Source: a virus. Taken from it: 35,955 nucleotides of DNA. Below are positions 7,972 to 16,300 of this stretch, piece by piece. A program made the position numbers and the translations under genes. How positions within the stretch are numbered: position 1 is the first letter of the stretch; the number at the start of each line of letters is the position of its first letter. The stretch spans positions 1-35,955 of IMG/VR virus record IMGVR_UViG_3300047392_000229; one strand, 5' to 3'. The notes beneath the pieces are model-generated. The model was not told the DNA's origin and searched no databases. It saw only the letters and a list, made by a program, of their open reading frames with translations.

Positions 7972-8636
7972 TGGATAGTAAGACCATTGGAATTTTGGTT
8001 CCAACACGGGATTTTGTTAACTCTGGATTTGCTTTTGATTTAGCCAGATTGGTTGGATTTACAGTAGGTACATCAAATCACAAAGTAGTTATCTACACTA
8101 GCTCTGGCACATTATTGTCAGCACAGCGTCAGGATCTGGCGAGGGATGCTGTAGCGGCTGAATGCACCCATACTCTCTGGTTAGACAGTGATATGAGATT
8201 TCCAAAGGACACTATTTTGCGTCTTTTGAAGCACGATACTGGTATTGTTTGTGGAAACTATGCAAAGCGTAGATTTCCTACTGAGCCAATTGCAGTGAAA
8301 AAAAATACCCCAGATATGGATGCAACATTTATCAATCGGGTATATACTGATGACGAATCAACAGGACTTGTTGAAGTAGACTACTGCGGAATGGGTGTAA
8401 TGCTCGTTAAATCCGAAGTCTACAAGTCTATGGAATATCCTTGGTTTGCTATCCCTTGGGTTCCCGCTGCGGAAGACTACATTGGTGAAGATGTCTGGTT
8501 TTGCCGTAGAGCCGCCCAAAATGGGCACAAAACATATGTGGATCAAGATCTCTCAAAGCAGATCTTCCATATCGGGACTTTTGAGTACAAACATGAGCAC
8601 GCACTAGCGTGTAGGGATGTAGAAAATGGCACTTGA
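7971..8636 (+). CDS. Glycosyltransferase-like protein (GT-A fold)
   Basis: 221 aa. GILVPTRDFVNSGF opens a nucleotide-sugar-binding fold, LWLDSDMRFP carries a DxD-type motif (D72-S-D74) that would hold the metal, and AAEDYIGEDVWFCRRAAQNG with E173/D174 resembles the acceptor-side acidic motif of GT2-like enzymes. H200 in QIFHIGTFEY is a further candidate metal ligand. Such genes sit among head-tail genes of several podoviruses, where they might modify virion or host glycans; substrate unknown. The overlap with the adaptor gene is 11 bases. A nucleotidyltransferase-like gene at 28580 could supply activated precursors, which is speculative. Confidence 0.75.
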   Translation: MDSKTIGILVPTRDFVNSGFAFDLARLVGFTVGTSNHKVVIYTSSGTLLSAQRQDLARDAVAAECTHTLWLDSDMRFPKDTILRLLKHDTGIVCGNYAKRRFPTEPIAVKKNTPDMDATFINRVYTDDESTGLVEVDYCGMGVMLVKSEVYKSMEYPWFAIPWVPAAEDYIGEDVWFCRRAAQNGHKTYVDQDLSKQIFHIGTFEYKHEHALACRDVENGT

Positions 8637-9246
8637 CACTTATGCGGGGCTAAAGACAACAATAGCAGATTATCTCAATCGGGATGATCTGACTTCTATT
8701 ATTCCAAGCTTTATTACCTTGGCAGAAGCCAAATTCAATCGTAAATTGCGTACCCGTCAGATGGTTAAAAGGGCTACTGCAAGCATTGACACGCAGTATT
8801 TTGCATATCCCGCTGATTGGTTACAGGCCAAAGAATTCATCTTAAACACAAATCCAATCACAGTACTTGAGTTTGCGACTGATGCTTATGCTGATAACTT
8901 AAAAGCCAATAACTACTTTTCTGTTGGAAAACCCGCTTATTACTCAATCTCTGGAACTCAGATTGAAGTGATCCCTGCACCAGATGCTACGTACACTGGT
9001 GAACTTAAATATTATGCTAAGATTACTGCGCTGAGTGATTCAAACACAAGCAACTGGCTATTGGCATACGCCCCAGACTTGTACTTGTATGGTGCTTTAT
9101 TAGAGGCAACTCCATACTTAAAAGACGATGAGCGTCTAGGTACATGGAGTCAACTATACACAAGTTCATTAAGCGATATTGAAGTTGCAGACGAAAGGGC
9201 ATCTGTATCTTCAACTCCTGTTGTTCGCGCCCGTTCTTTAGGATAA
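8626..9246 (+). CDS. Head-tail adaptor protein, SU10-like
   Basis: 206 aa. The N terminus LDTYAGLKTTIADYLNRDDL followed by IPSFITLAEAKFNRKLRTRQM is the usual opening of podovirus adaptor proteins that dock under the portal ring. The middle is beta-rich (FAYPADWLQAKEF, YYSISGTQIEVIPAP), and LLAYAPDLYLYGALLEATPYL is a conserved helix. Its place after the capsid gene and before fibre genes agrees. It starts inside the glycosyltransferase-like gene. Confidence 0.85.
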   Translation: MALDTYAGLKTTIADYLNRDDLTSIIPSFITLAEAKFNRKLRTRQMVKRATASIDTQYFAYPADWLQAKEFILNTNPITVLEFATDAYADNLKANNYFSVGKPAYYSISGTQIEVIPAPDATYTGELKYYAKITALSDSNTSNWLLAYAPDLYLYGALLEATPYLKDDERLGTWSQLYTSSLSDIEVADERASVSSTPVVRARSLG

Positions 9247-9249
9247 AAA

Positions 9250-9645
9250 ATGTCATCATTCAGCGATTACACAGAAAATCTAGTTCTTACTTGGTTGTTT
9301 ACAGGTAGTTCAGCTACTCGTCCAACAGCCTGGTATGTTGGTTTGTTTACTGCCGCACCTAGCGATACAGGTGGTGGTACTGAAGTTTCTGGCAATGCTT
9401 ATGCTCGCGTTGCTACAGGAACTATCTCTGGTTCTGGTACTGCTACTACCTTTAGTAACGCTGCCGCAATTGAGTTTGCTGCCGCTTCTGGTGGCAACTG
9501 GGGAACTATTGGTTGGGCAGGTATTTTTGATGCCAGTACTGGTGGAAACCTGCTTGCTTGGGCTCCTTTGACCACATCTCGCGTGATTAACGATGGTGAT
9601 GTATTCCGTATTCCAGCAACTAGCTTGACTATCACATTGACATAA
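9250..9645 (+). CDS. Phage structural protein, tail-fibre type
   Basis: 131 aa, rich in Gly, Ala, Thr and Ser. SDYTENLVLTWLF, then RPTAWYVGLFTAAPSDTGGG, YARVATG and IGWAGIFDASTGGNLLAW are the blocks of a small virion protein often annotated as tail fibre in mycobacteriophage and podovirus genomes. It is probably a compact beta-sandwich. Which virion part it builds is not visible here. It starts 3 bases after the adaptor stop. Confidence 0.7.
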   Translation: MSSFSDYTENLVLTWLFTGSSATRPTAWYVGLFTAAPSDTGGGTEVSGNAYARVATGTISGSGTATTFSNAAAIEFAAASGGNWGTIGWAGIFDASTGGNLLAWAPLTTSRVINDGDVFRIPATSLTITLT

Positions 9646-9646
9646 C

Positions 9647-10348
9647 ATGGCTGCCTATGGTTCTGGCTATTATGGTGGAGGGAAATACTCCTATGGCGTA
9701 AGCCTTGGAGCCGCTTCCATCAGCGATACCAGTGCCATGACAGTGGCGGCTACACGCTTCTGTTTTGGAGCGTTAGCGATCTCTGATACATCAACTGTAT
9801 CAATCACTGCTAGAACTGTTAAGACTGCCAGTTTTGCAATTAGCTCTTCTAGTTCTGTAAGTGTTTCTGCAAGACGGGTAGCTATTGGTGCTGAAGCTAT
9901 ATCTAGCTCTAGTTCAATGTCTACCTCTGCAATCAGAGTTGGCATTGGTGCGGCAACAATCTCTAGCACTAGCAGTGTAACTGTAGCGGCTCAAAGAGTT
10001 CGCATTGGAGCATTCTCAACAACTGATAACAGTACTCTAGTTGTCAATGGGGTTAGGGTTGCATTTGCTCAAATGAGTGTTGCTGATGCGGCAACAATGG
10101 TTGTTGGATCTCAAGTTGTTGCCAATGCTGTATTCCCGATGGTGGCATCTAGCAGTTTGGTGGTAAATGGACGAAGAGTGCAGTTTGGCGCTTTGGTTTA
10201 TTCATCTGCATCTAGCATGACTATTGCGGGTAATAAAAAGTGGTTGCCTGAAGGCGACACATCTGAATCTTGGACTGATATTGGTGACAACAGTGAAAGT
10301 TGGACAACAATTTCAGATAATAGCGAAACTTGGCAAATAGCCGCATAG
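9647..10348 (+). CDS. Virion protein built of nine 20-residue repeats
   Basis: 233 aa. A Gly/Tyr-rich head (residues 1-20, with [14 protein letters not shown]) is followed by nine consecutive units of exactly 20 residues (21-200). Typical units are [20 protein letters not shown] and [20 protein letters not shown]. The tail has three 10-residue units ending in SESW/SETW. The alternating small and beta-branched residues suggest a solenoid or fibrous beta structure, so a fibre or whisker on the virion is likely. No named family recognised. It starts one base after the previous stop region, inside the tail-gene run. Confidence 0.75.
   Translation: MAAYGSGYYGGGKYSYGVSLGAASISDTSAMTVAATRFCFGALAISDTSTVSITARTVKTASFAISSSSSVSVSARRVAIGAEAISSSSSMSTSAIRVGIGAATISSTSSVTVAAQRVRIGAFSTTDNSTLVVNGVRVAFAQMSVADAATMVVGSQVVANAVFPMVASSSLVVNGRRVQFGALVYSSASSMTIAGNKKWLPEGDTSESWTDIGDNSESWTTISDNSETWQIAA
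9707..10246 (+). repeat. Nine in-frame 60-base coding units
   Basis: These encode residues 21-200 of the preceding protein. The units keep length exactly (60 bases each) but have diverged in sequence, with the strongest likeness in units 2-5. No indel has broken the register, which points to selection on a periodic protein fold. Confidence 0.8.
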
Positions 10349-10358
10349 AGGTGAAAAA

Positions 10359-11630
10359 ATGGCAGATACCACAACAACCAACTTAGGACTTACTAAACCA
10401 GAAGTAGGTGCAAGTACCGACACATGGGGTGCTAAGATCAATACTGACTTAGACACCATTGATGCGGTGTTTAAGGCTGATGGTACTGGTGGTGCTTTGG
10501 GATCAAGTGCTACTGCCAATGGTGTACTTTATTTAAACGGCACAAAGAAACTGACAAGCGGTTCTGCGCTGGTGTTTGATGGTAGCAATCTAGGCTTGGG
10601 AGTTACTCCTAGTGCTTGGGGAACATACAAAGCATTACAAATTTCAAATAGCGCATATTTCTATGGCTATGGTGATAGCGAACTTGGTATTGGTCAAGGC
10701 GCTTATTACAATGGTGGATGGAAGTATTCTGCAACAGGAGTTCCTGCAAGTTGGTTCAATGTCTACCAAGGCGTTTATAAATGGAATACAGCCGCATCAG
10801 GCACAGCAGGAAACGCCATTACCTTTACTCAGGCAATGACTCTGGATGCTAGTGGGCGGCTATTGGTTGGCACTACTTCATCTATTGGAACTACAAGTGT
10901 AGGGAAGGTGCAGATACTTGGTGGTGAGACTTACATCACAACAAACAGCGAAGTTGGTGGATATGTTGGCGTAAATTCAAATTCTGATAATTCAGTTGCT
11001 ATTGTTGCAGACCCAGATAGTTTGCGTTCAGGTTCGCATATTGCGTTCTATGTTGATGGGTTTTCGGAAAAAGCCCGTATAACGTCAGGCGGTGACTTGC
11101 TGGTGGGGAAGACTACCTCATCCTCAGGTTCTGGTGCTGGTCTTGTTTTGTTTGGGCAAACATCTGCAAGCGGATATGGTCGTGTTGATTTTCATAAAAC
11201 AGCATCTGGCACATTTATAGCCACAGAATTCAATAACAATGGGTCAAGTGTCGGTTCAATCACATATTCCAATACAGCAACTGCTTACAACACATCCTCT
11301 GACTACCGCCTAAAGAACACCATTGCCCCAATGACAGGCGCATTAGCTAAAGTGGCATTGCTTAAGCCTTGCACTTACAAATGGAATGTTGACGGGTCTG
11401 ATGGTGAAGGATTCATTGCCCACGAGTTGGCTGAAGTCTGCCCTCATGCCGTGACTGGTGAGAAGGATGCTGTTGAAACATATACAGATGCAGAAGGCAA
11501 TGAGCAGACTCGCCCTAAATATCAAGGCATCGACACATCATTCTTGGTGGCTACATTAACTGCGGCTTTGCAAGAGGCGGTCGCAGAAATCAATCAACTC
11601 AAGGCACGTTTGGATGCCGCTAATCTTTGA
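10359..11630 (+). CDS. Tail fibre or spike with Peptidase_S74 chaperone domain
   Basis: 423 aa. The N terminus ([20 protein letters not shown], then [11 protein letters not shown]) is the common opening of phage fibres. The middle is Gly/Ser/Thr-rich with GASTDTW and repeated '[17 protein letters not shown]' stretches. From residue 314 the C-terminal 110 residues form an intramolecular chaperone: SDYRLKN gives the Ser314/Lys319 dyad spaced as in the family, with [15 protein letters not shown] and a final coiled coil. In this family the domain trimerises the fibre and then cuts itself off before the serine. Probably the host-recognition fibre. Confidence 0.9.
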   Translation: MADTTTTNLGLTKPEVGASTDTWGAKINTDLDTIDAVFKADGTGGALGSSATANGVLYLNGTKKLTSGSALVFDGSNLGLGVTPSAWGTYKALQISNSAYFYGYGDSELGIGQGAYYNGGWKYSATGVPASWFNVYQGVYKWNTAASGTAGNAITFTQAMTLDASGRLLVGTTSSIGTTSVGKVQILGGETYITTNSEVGGYVGVNSNSDNSVAIVADPDSLRSGSHIAFYVDGFSEKARITSGGDLLVGKTTSSSGSGAGLVLFGQTSASGYGRVDFHKTASGTFIATEFNNNGSSVGSITYSNTATAYNTSSDYRLKNTIAPMTGALAKVALLKPCTYKWNVDGSDGEGFIAHELAEVCPHAVTGEKDAVETYTDAEGNEQTRPKYQGIDTSFLVATLTAALQEAVAEINQLKARLDAANL

Positions 11631-11639
11631 AGGAAGATC

Positions 11640-11744
11640 ATGGGTTTTGAGGAAATCAAAATTGTATTGATGGCAAGCATTGCAGTTATTGGTGCGTTGC
11701 TGTTTGGTTGCTTAATTGGATTTAATTTAAAGGATAAACCATGA
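11640..11744 (+). CDS. 34-residue single-span membrane protein
   Basis: The small frame has a good AAGGAAG site 4 bases before the ATG and ends in an ATGA overlap with the next gene. After a short charged start it has one hydrophobic segment (VLMASIAVIGALLFGCLIGF) and a KDKP end. It could be a lysis accessory or a membrane peptide; there is no family signature. Confidence 0.6.
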   Translation: MGFEEIKIVLMASIAVIGALLFGCLIGFNLKDKP

Positions 11745-12040
11745 CAACATTTAACTGGTCGATCTCGACAATGGACAGAAACGTAGCAACAGGCTATGTG
11801 GACTGCGCCCATTGGAGTTGCACGGCAGTAGACGGAGAACACTCTGCCTCTGCCTACGCAACAGTCTCATGGGCTGAAGGCACTCCTGCGATTGCCTACG
11901 CATCACTCACAGAAGCCACAGTCCTTAATTGGGTCTGGGAGAGCGTAGATAAAGCATCGACAGAGGCTTCATTGGCGGCTCAGATTGCTTTGCTGAAGAA
12001 TCCTGTAAAAATGTCTGGTACACCTTGGGGTCAAGCATGA
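11741..12040 (+). CDS. Conserved phage protein, DUF7936-like
   Basis: 99 aa. The pattern TTFNWSISTMDRNVATGYVD, AHWSCTAVDGEHSASAY, FxxLTEATVLNWVW and a SGTPWGQA end is a common small phage protein found behind fibre genes. The TExxVLNWV helix and the WxxxAVDG beta region are its typical parts. It may help in fibre assembly, by position only. ATGA overlaps join it to the genes on both sides. Confidence 0.8.
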   Translation: MTTFNWSISTMDRNVATGYVDCAHWSCTAVDGEHSASAYATVSWAEGTPAIAYASLTEATVLNWVWESVDKASTEASLAAQIALLKNPVKMSGTPWGQA

Positions 12041-12132
12041 AACGCCCTAGTTACTGTTGCCAAAAATGTGGTGAACACATAGGTTGGCTTGGTAGATTAT
12101 TAAGAGTAACGCATAAATGTATTTTGGAGTGA
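12037..12132 (+). CDS. 31-residue cysteine protein
   Basis: The tiny frame overlaps the previous stop (ATGA). It starts KRPSYCCQKCGEHIGWLGRL and ends with HKCILE, so CxxC plus a distal H-x-C could bind one zinc ion. Similar tiny YCCxxCGExIGxLGR peptides occur at this place in other phage genomes, which raises my confidence that it is real. Function unknown. Confidence 0.6.
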   Translation: MKRPSYCCQKCGEHIGWLGRLLRVTHKCILE

Positions 12133-12135
12133 AGC

Positions 12136-12279
12136 ATGAAGCTAGAGTTAGATCAGAATGAAGTCCAATATATTCTGAATGTATTGGGTGAGATTCCCGC
12201 AAAGTCAGGTGTTTGGCCTCTGATCGTCAAGATCAAAGAACAGGCTGACGCACAACTTCCTAAAGAGCCATCGGAGTGA
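12136..12279 (+). CDS. 47-residue conserved helical protein
   Basis: Contains LELDQNEVQYILNVLGEIPA followed by SGVWPLIVKIKEQADAQLP. This pattern (VxYxLNxLGxxPxxxGxWPLIxKIxxQAxAQLP) recurs as a small protein near phage lysis and fibre genes. The ribosome site is the TTGGAGTGA that also ends the previous gene. Function unknown. Confidence 0.65.
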   Translation: MKLELDQNEVQYILNVLGEIPAKSGVWPLIVKIKEQADAQLPKEPSE

Positions 12280-12282
12280 ATA

Positions 12283-12507
12283 ATGCAAGAAGTTACCCAT
12301 GCACAAATCTACGAAAGACTGGTCGCAGTTGAAGCCAAAGTAGATACCATTGATAAGAACACAAGTGATCTGGTAGGCGCTATTGAGGCGGCTAAAGGTG
12401 CTGTCAAGGTTCTGAATTGGATAGCTTCTATTGCTCAACCTGTTTTATGGGTTGGTGGTTTGATCTTGGCAGCAGGTGCTGTTTGGCAAACGTGGATTAA
12501 AAGATAA
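12283..12507 (+). CDS. XhlA-like membrane protein, possible holin accessory
   Basis: 74 aa. Residues about 5-45 form a charged helix with heptads (IYERLVAVEAKVDTIDKNTS), then one membrane span (PVLWVGGLILAAGAVWQTWI) and a basic KR end. This coiled coil plus C-terminal span layout is that of haemolysin XhlA and related lysis proteins. A true 3TM holin lies at 21184, so this one may be an accessory, or may anchor something else. GGAGTGA precedes the ATG. Confidence 0.6.
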   Translation: MQEVTHAQIYERLVAVEAKVDTIDKNTSDLVGAIEAAKGAVKVLNWIASIAQPVLWVGGLILAAGAVWQTWIKR

Positions 12508-13154
12508 TGGCTGTTAAGCAACAGTTAGACATACCACCAGTTCCTAATTTGGGAGCTTCTAGTATTTCTTACTCTCAAGAAGTCCAGAATCAAAATAATG
12601 GATCTTTGAGGACTTTTTTCATTAAGTTGGTAAACGCTCTACAGGCGTTAACTTCTGGTGGTGGTGGTAAGTACATCAACTTTCCATTTGGAGCGTTCCA
12701 AAGCCTTGTAGACCAATCTATTGCGTCAGCAAATACTGCTTATGCAATGACACTAGACACTACAGACTTTTCTAATGGTGTAACTACAAGCAATAGCTCA
12801 AGAATCAATGTAACTAATGCAGGTTTGTATAACTTGCAATGGTCTGGTCAGTTTGTTAATACTGATACACAATTACATGATGTGAGCGTTTGGATACGAA
12901 TAAATGGAACCAACTTAACTGGTTCTACAGGATTCATTTCTGTACCAAACAGTCATGGTGGCGTTAATGGTCACTCAATTGTTGGTTGGAATTACTTTTT
13001 ACAGTTGGCTCAAAATGATTATGTAGAGCTTTATTGGTCTGCAACTAATACTGCTGTTTCACTTCAGCACTTTGCCGCTCAGACAAGCCCTACAAGACCC
13101 TCTACGGCATCATTAATTGTTACAATGACCTTTGTTTCAAACCTACCTGATTGA
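12507..13154 (+). CDS. Virion protein with C1q/TNF-like beta-sandwich
   Basis: 215 aa. The start is a linker with coiled-coil potential (SLRTFFIKLVNALQALTSGG). From residue about 57 the pattern FGAFQSLVDQSIASANTAYA, VTNAGLYNLQWSGQF, DVSVWIRINGTNLTGST and ENDYVELYWSATN is that of C1q-like jelly-roll domains in phage structural proteins. Such domains trimerise and often bind receptors. It overlaps its neighbours slightly and lies between fibre and nozzle genes, so a head or tail appendage is likely. Confidence 0.75.
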   Translation: MAVKQQLDIPPVPNLGASSISYSQEVQNQNNGSLRTFFIKLVNALQALTSGGGGKYINFPFGAFQSLVDQSIASANTAYAMTLDTTDFSNGVTTSNSSRINVTNAGLYNLQWSGQFVNTDTQLHDVSVWIRINGTNLTGSTGFISVPNSHGGVNGHSIVGWNYFLQLAQNDYVELYWSATNTAVSLQHFAAQTSPTRPSTASLIVTMTFVSNLPD

Positions 13155-13162
13155 CAAAGAAT

Positions 13163-14638
13163 ATGGCCTACATTCCGCTCCAAATTCCACCAGGTGTCTT
13201 CAAGAATGGTACTGAGTATCAATCTAAAGGTCGTTGGAACAATTCAAACCTAGTTCGTTGGTTTGAAGGGACTATTCGTCCTGTCGGTGGATGGAGAAAG
13301 CGCACAACTACACAGTTGTCTGGCAAAGCTAGGGGTCTTCTTAATTGGCGCGATAACTCAAATAACCGAAGAATTGCTATTGGCACACACTCAAAGCTTT
13401 ATGTTCTGAGTGAAAGTAATACTTTAACTGACATTACTCCTACTGGATTTACTGTTGGTGATGCAGATGCCGTTCAGAAGATTGGTTATGGTTATGGCAC
13501 TTATGGTAGTTATGCCTATGGTGTTGCCAGACCAGACTTAGGATCTGTAACTCCCGCCACTACATGGTCATTGGATACATGGGGTGAGTATCTGGTTGGA
13601 TGCTCGTCTAAAGATGGGCAACTTCTTGAGTGGCAGTTGGATACTGGTGCTGATGCCGCTGCTCTAACAAATGCTCCTACTTCTTGCGTGGGTCTTGTTG
13701 TTACTCAAGAACGCTTTGTGTTTGCCTTGGGTGCAGGTGGCAATCCACGTAAGGTTCAGTGGTGTGACCAAGAGAACAATACAGTCTGGAGTCCTTTGGC
13801 GACAAACCAAGCAGGTGACTTTGAACTAACCACGATTGGGTCAATCCAATGTGCAAAGCGTATTCGTGGAACAACTATTCTGTTCACAGATGTGGATGTG
13901 CATACTGCAACATATATCGGTCCACCCTATATTTACAGTTTTGATCGTGTTGGTACTGGTTGCGGGGTTATTTCTAAGCAAGCAGTAGCCGCCACTGACA
14001 ATGCCTGTATTTGGATGGCAGGATCTGGTTTCTGGATGTTTGATGGCTTTGTTAAGCCTCTACCTTCTGATGTATCAGATTATGTCTACAGTAACCTTAA
14101 CACAACCCAAGCATCTAAGATCTATTGCGTCCATAACTCTGCTTATGGTGAGATCTGGTGGTATTACCCAAGCGTATCCAGTAATGAGATTGATTCCTAT
14201 GTCACGTACAACTATCGTGAGAATCATTGGGCTATTGGTACGTTAGTGCGTACTTGCGGTACTGACAGGGGAATCTTTAACAACCCTATTTTGGTTGATG
14301 CAGATGGCTATGTTTACGAACATGAAGTAGGCAATAACTACGATTCTCAGACCATTTTTGCTGAGTCTGGACCAGTTGAATTGGGTGTTGGTGATAGGGT
14401 AATGAATCTGACAGGGTTGATTCCTGACGAAAAGACTGTTGGCGATGTGAACGCAAGTTTTAGCACAAGGTTCTATCCGAATGCCACTAAATACAACTAT
14501 GGCCCATACACGATGTCTTCTCCTACTTCAGTTCGATTAACTGGTAGACAGATTGCAGTAAAGATTCAGGGTAACACCCAAAATGATTGGCGAGTAGGTG
14601 TAATCAGGTTTGATGGTAAGCCTGGCAGCATGAGATGA
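13163..14638 (+). CDS. Tail nozzle / packaged-DNA stabilisation protein, P22 gp10-like
   Basis: 491 aa. The start AYIPLQIPPGVFKNGTEYQS, then RWFEGTIRPVGGWRKR and the beta-propeller-like repeats (LYVLSESNTLTDITP, WGEYLVGCSSKDGQLLEW, GIFNNPILVDADGYVYEHE) fit the phage stabilisation or nozzle family that plugs the tail below the adaptor. Conserved RFVFALGAGGNPRKVQWCDQ supports this. I chose the ATG at 13163; a TTG 12 bases earlier is possible but less likely. The upstream Shine-Dalgarno site is weak. The end overlaps the next start as ATGA. Confidence 0.85.
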   Translation: MAYIPLQIPPGVFKNGTEYQSKGRWNNSNLVRWFEGTIRPVGGWRKRTTTQLSGKARGLLNWRDNSNNRRIAIGTHSKLYVLSESNTLTDITPTGFTVGDADAVQKIGYGYGTYGSYAYGVARPDLGSVTPATTWSLDTWGEYLVGCSSKDGQLLEWQLDTGADAAALTNAPTSCVGLVVTQERFVFALGAGGNPRKVQWCDQENNTVWSPLATNQAGDFELTTIGSIQCAKRIRGTTILFTDVDVHTATYIGPPYIYSFDRVGTGCGVISKQAVAATDNACIWMAGSGFWMFDGFVKPLPSDVSDYVYSNLNTTQASKIYCVHNSAYGEIWWYYPSVSSNEIDSYVTYNYRENHWAIGTLVRTCGTDRGIFNNPILVDADGYVYEHEVGNNYDSQTIFAESGPVELGVGDRVMNLTGLIPDEKTVGDVNASFSTRFYPNATKYNYGPYTMSSPTSVRLTGRQIAVKIQGNTQNDWRVGVIRFDGKPGSMR

Positions 14639-15039
14639 TAGATTGCAGTCGTTTTACAGAGAATGGGGAACCAAAATGGTGGGTTCCTTATTTTCAAGAA
14701 TCTGAGCAATTATTATTAAATGCGCTAGAATATGGTGACGGGACGCATAGTCTAGAGGATGTCGCAACGGCCCTCGATAAAGATGAAATGCAATTTTGGC
14801 CTGGTAACAACACCGCCATCGTCACCGAAATAGTCAACTACCCCAGAAAAAAGATTATTCATGTATTCCTCGCGGCAGGAGACATGGATGAAGTCATAAG
14901 AATACTTCCTTACATTGAAAAACATGGAAAAAAGGAAGGTTGCGAGAAGTTAGCAATGACTGGTCGCAAGGGTTGGGAAAAAGTTATGGACAAGATCTAT
15001 AAGTTAGAAACAAATGTTTATCTGAGTACGGAGATATAA
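14635..15039 (+). CDS. Conserved protein between nozzle and ejection proteins
   Basis: 134 aa. ESEQLLLNALEYGDGTHSLE, then WPGNNTAIVTEIVNYPRKKI, IHVFLAAGDMDEVIRILPYI and EKLAMTGRKGWEKV form an alpha/beta pattern that looks like a small GNAT-type acetyltransferase fold, but the acyl-CoA loop (Q/RxxGxG/A) is not obvious. Genes of this kind stand before ejection proteins in several podoviruses, where a virion-assembly role is assumed. Enzyme activity is unproven. Confidence 0.65.
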   Translation: MIDCSRFTENGEPKWWVPYFQESEQLLLNALEYGDGTHSLEDVATALDKDEMQFWPGNNTAIVTEIVNYPRKKIIHVFLAAGDMDEVIRILPYIEKHGKKEGCEKLAMTGRKGWEKVMDKIYKLETNVYLSTEI

Positions 15040-15040
15040 G

Positions 15041-16291
15041 ATGAGTCGTTCAAAAACCACAAACGTGTCATCCTCGCAACTTGACCCTGCGATGAGGGAT
15101 CAGTTTCTACAAAACGTAGAAGCATCCAAACAAACTGCGGCAAACTTGGGTGAACGCCAATTCGCTGACTTTACTCCTGACCAACAAGCGGCCTTCCAAC
15201 AAACACGACAGTTTGCAGACCCCAATAGCCAACAGATGCAACAGCTTGGTACTGCGGCTAATATGGCTGAAAGCGCGGGGATGTATCGCCCTCAGAATGT
15301 TCGCGCACAGGGTGTTGGTGCTTCTTTGATGCGGTCTGCCAATATTGATCCTGCCGCTCAATTTGGCGGTGCTAGTGCAGGTCCTGCTGCCCAAGCGCAA
15401 GCCGCAGAACTAAATCGTGGTGATGTCCGAAACATCCAAGGTGGTTCTGTACTTCAGCAAGATATGGGCGCTTACATGAGTCCATATACACAAGCTGTCA
15501 CTCAACAAGGTTTGTCTGATTTAAATCGTTCTAGACAGATTCAACAACAACAGAATGCCGCCAGTGCTACTGCCGCTAAAGCTTTTGGTGGATCACGCCA
15601 AGCTATTGCTGAAGCAGAGACTAATCGTGCTTTTGACGAGAATGCGGCTCGTTTTGTTGGTCAACAGAATGCGTCTGCTTTTCAGAATGCACAACAGATG
15701 GCTCAAGCTGATTTGGCTCGTAATATGCAAGCACAACAGGCTAACCAAAATGTTGACTTGACTACTGGACAACTGAATGTTCAGAACAGACAACAAGTAG
15801 GTTTAGCTAATCAACAGGCCGCTAACCAGATGGCTCAGTTTAACGCTGGTAATCAACAACAAGCTGGTCTAGCAAACCAACAAGCCATGAACACAAGGGC
15901 TTTGAGTCAGGCTCAGTTGCAACAACAAGGTAGCGCGGCTAATCAAGCCGCTATCAACCAAGCAAGTCAGTTCAATGCAGGTAACTTCTTACAAGCTAAC
16001 TTAGCTAATCAACAAGCAGGATTACAAGCTAATCAGCAACGTATTGGTGCTAGTGGATTACTTGCTAATGTTGCAGGTCAAGGTCAACAGATGGGCTTTG
16101 CAGGTGCTAATGCTCTTGCACAACAAGGTGGCGCTCAACAACAGTTGTCTCAAGCTCAGTTGGATGCAGTTCGCAACTTGCCTTTGGAACAACAGCAAAT
16201 TATCAATCAGGCTTTGGGTCTCAATGTTGGTGGTGGCTCTGGTATGCAAAGTTCATCACGCGGTTCTGGATCAAGCTTCTCGCTCAAATAA
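15041..16291 (+). CDS. Gln/Ala/Asn-rich ejection-type virion protein
   Basis: 416 aa. After an ordinary start (LDPAMRDQFLQNVEASKQTA) the protein becomes extremely rich in Gln, Ala and Asn, with recurring blocks such as GLANQQA, ANQQAAN and QFNAGN between about residues 190 and 340. These repeats suggest long amphipathic helices. The end is Gly/Ser-rich. Together with the next two genes it has the size, order and composition of proteins ejected from the head into the host envelope. Exact assignment to a gp7/gp20/gp16 type is not possible by eye. Confidence 0.65.
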   Translation: MSRSKTTNVSSSQLDPAMRDQFLQNVEASKQTAANLGERQFADFTPDQQAAFQQTRQFADPNSQQMQQLGTAANMAESAGMYRPQNVRAQGVGASLMRSANIDPAAQFGGASAGPAAQAQAAELNRGDVRNIQGGSVLQQDMGAYMSPYTQAVTQQGLSDLNRSRQIQQQQNAASATAAKAFGGSRQAIAEAETNRAFDENAARFVGQQNASAFQNAQQMAQADLARNMQAQQANQNVDLTTGQLNVQNRQQVGLANQQAANQMAQFNAGNQQQAGLANQQAMNTRALSQAQLQQQGSAANQAAINQASQFNAGNFLQANLANQQAGLQANQQRIGASGLLANVAGQGQQMGFAGANALAQQGGAQQQLSQAQLDAVRNLPLEQQQIINQALGLNVGGGSGMQSSSRGSGSSFSLK

Positions 16292-16300
16292 GGGGTTATT

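Noticed and set aside
15041-16291. Long extra frames in the Gln/Ala-rich gene
   Set aside because: Their Leu-rich products come from reading CAA/CAG repeats out of frame.
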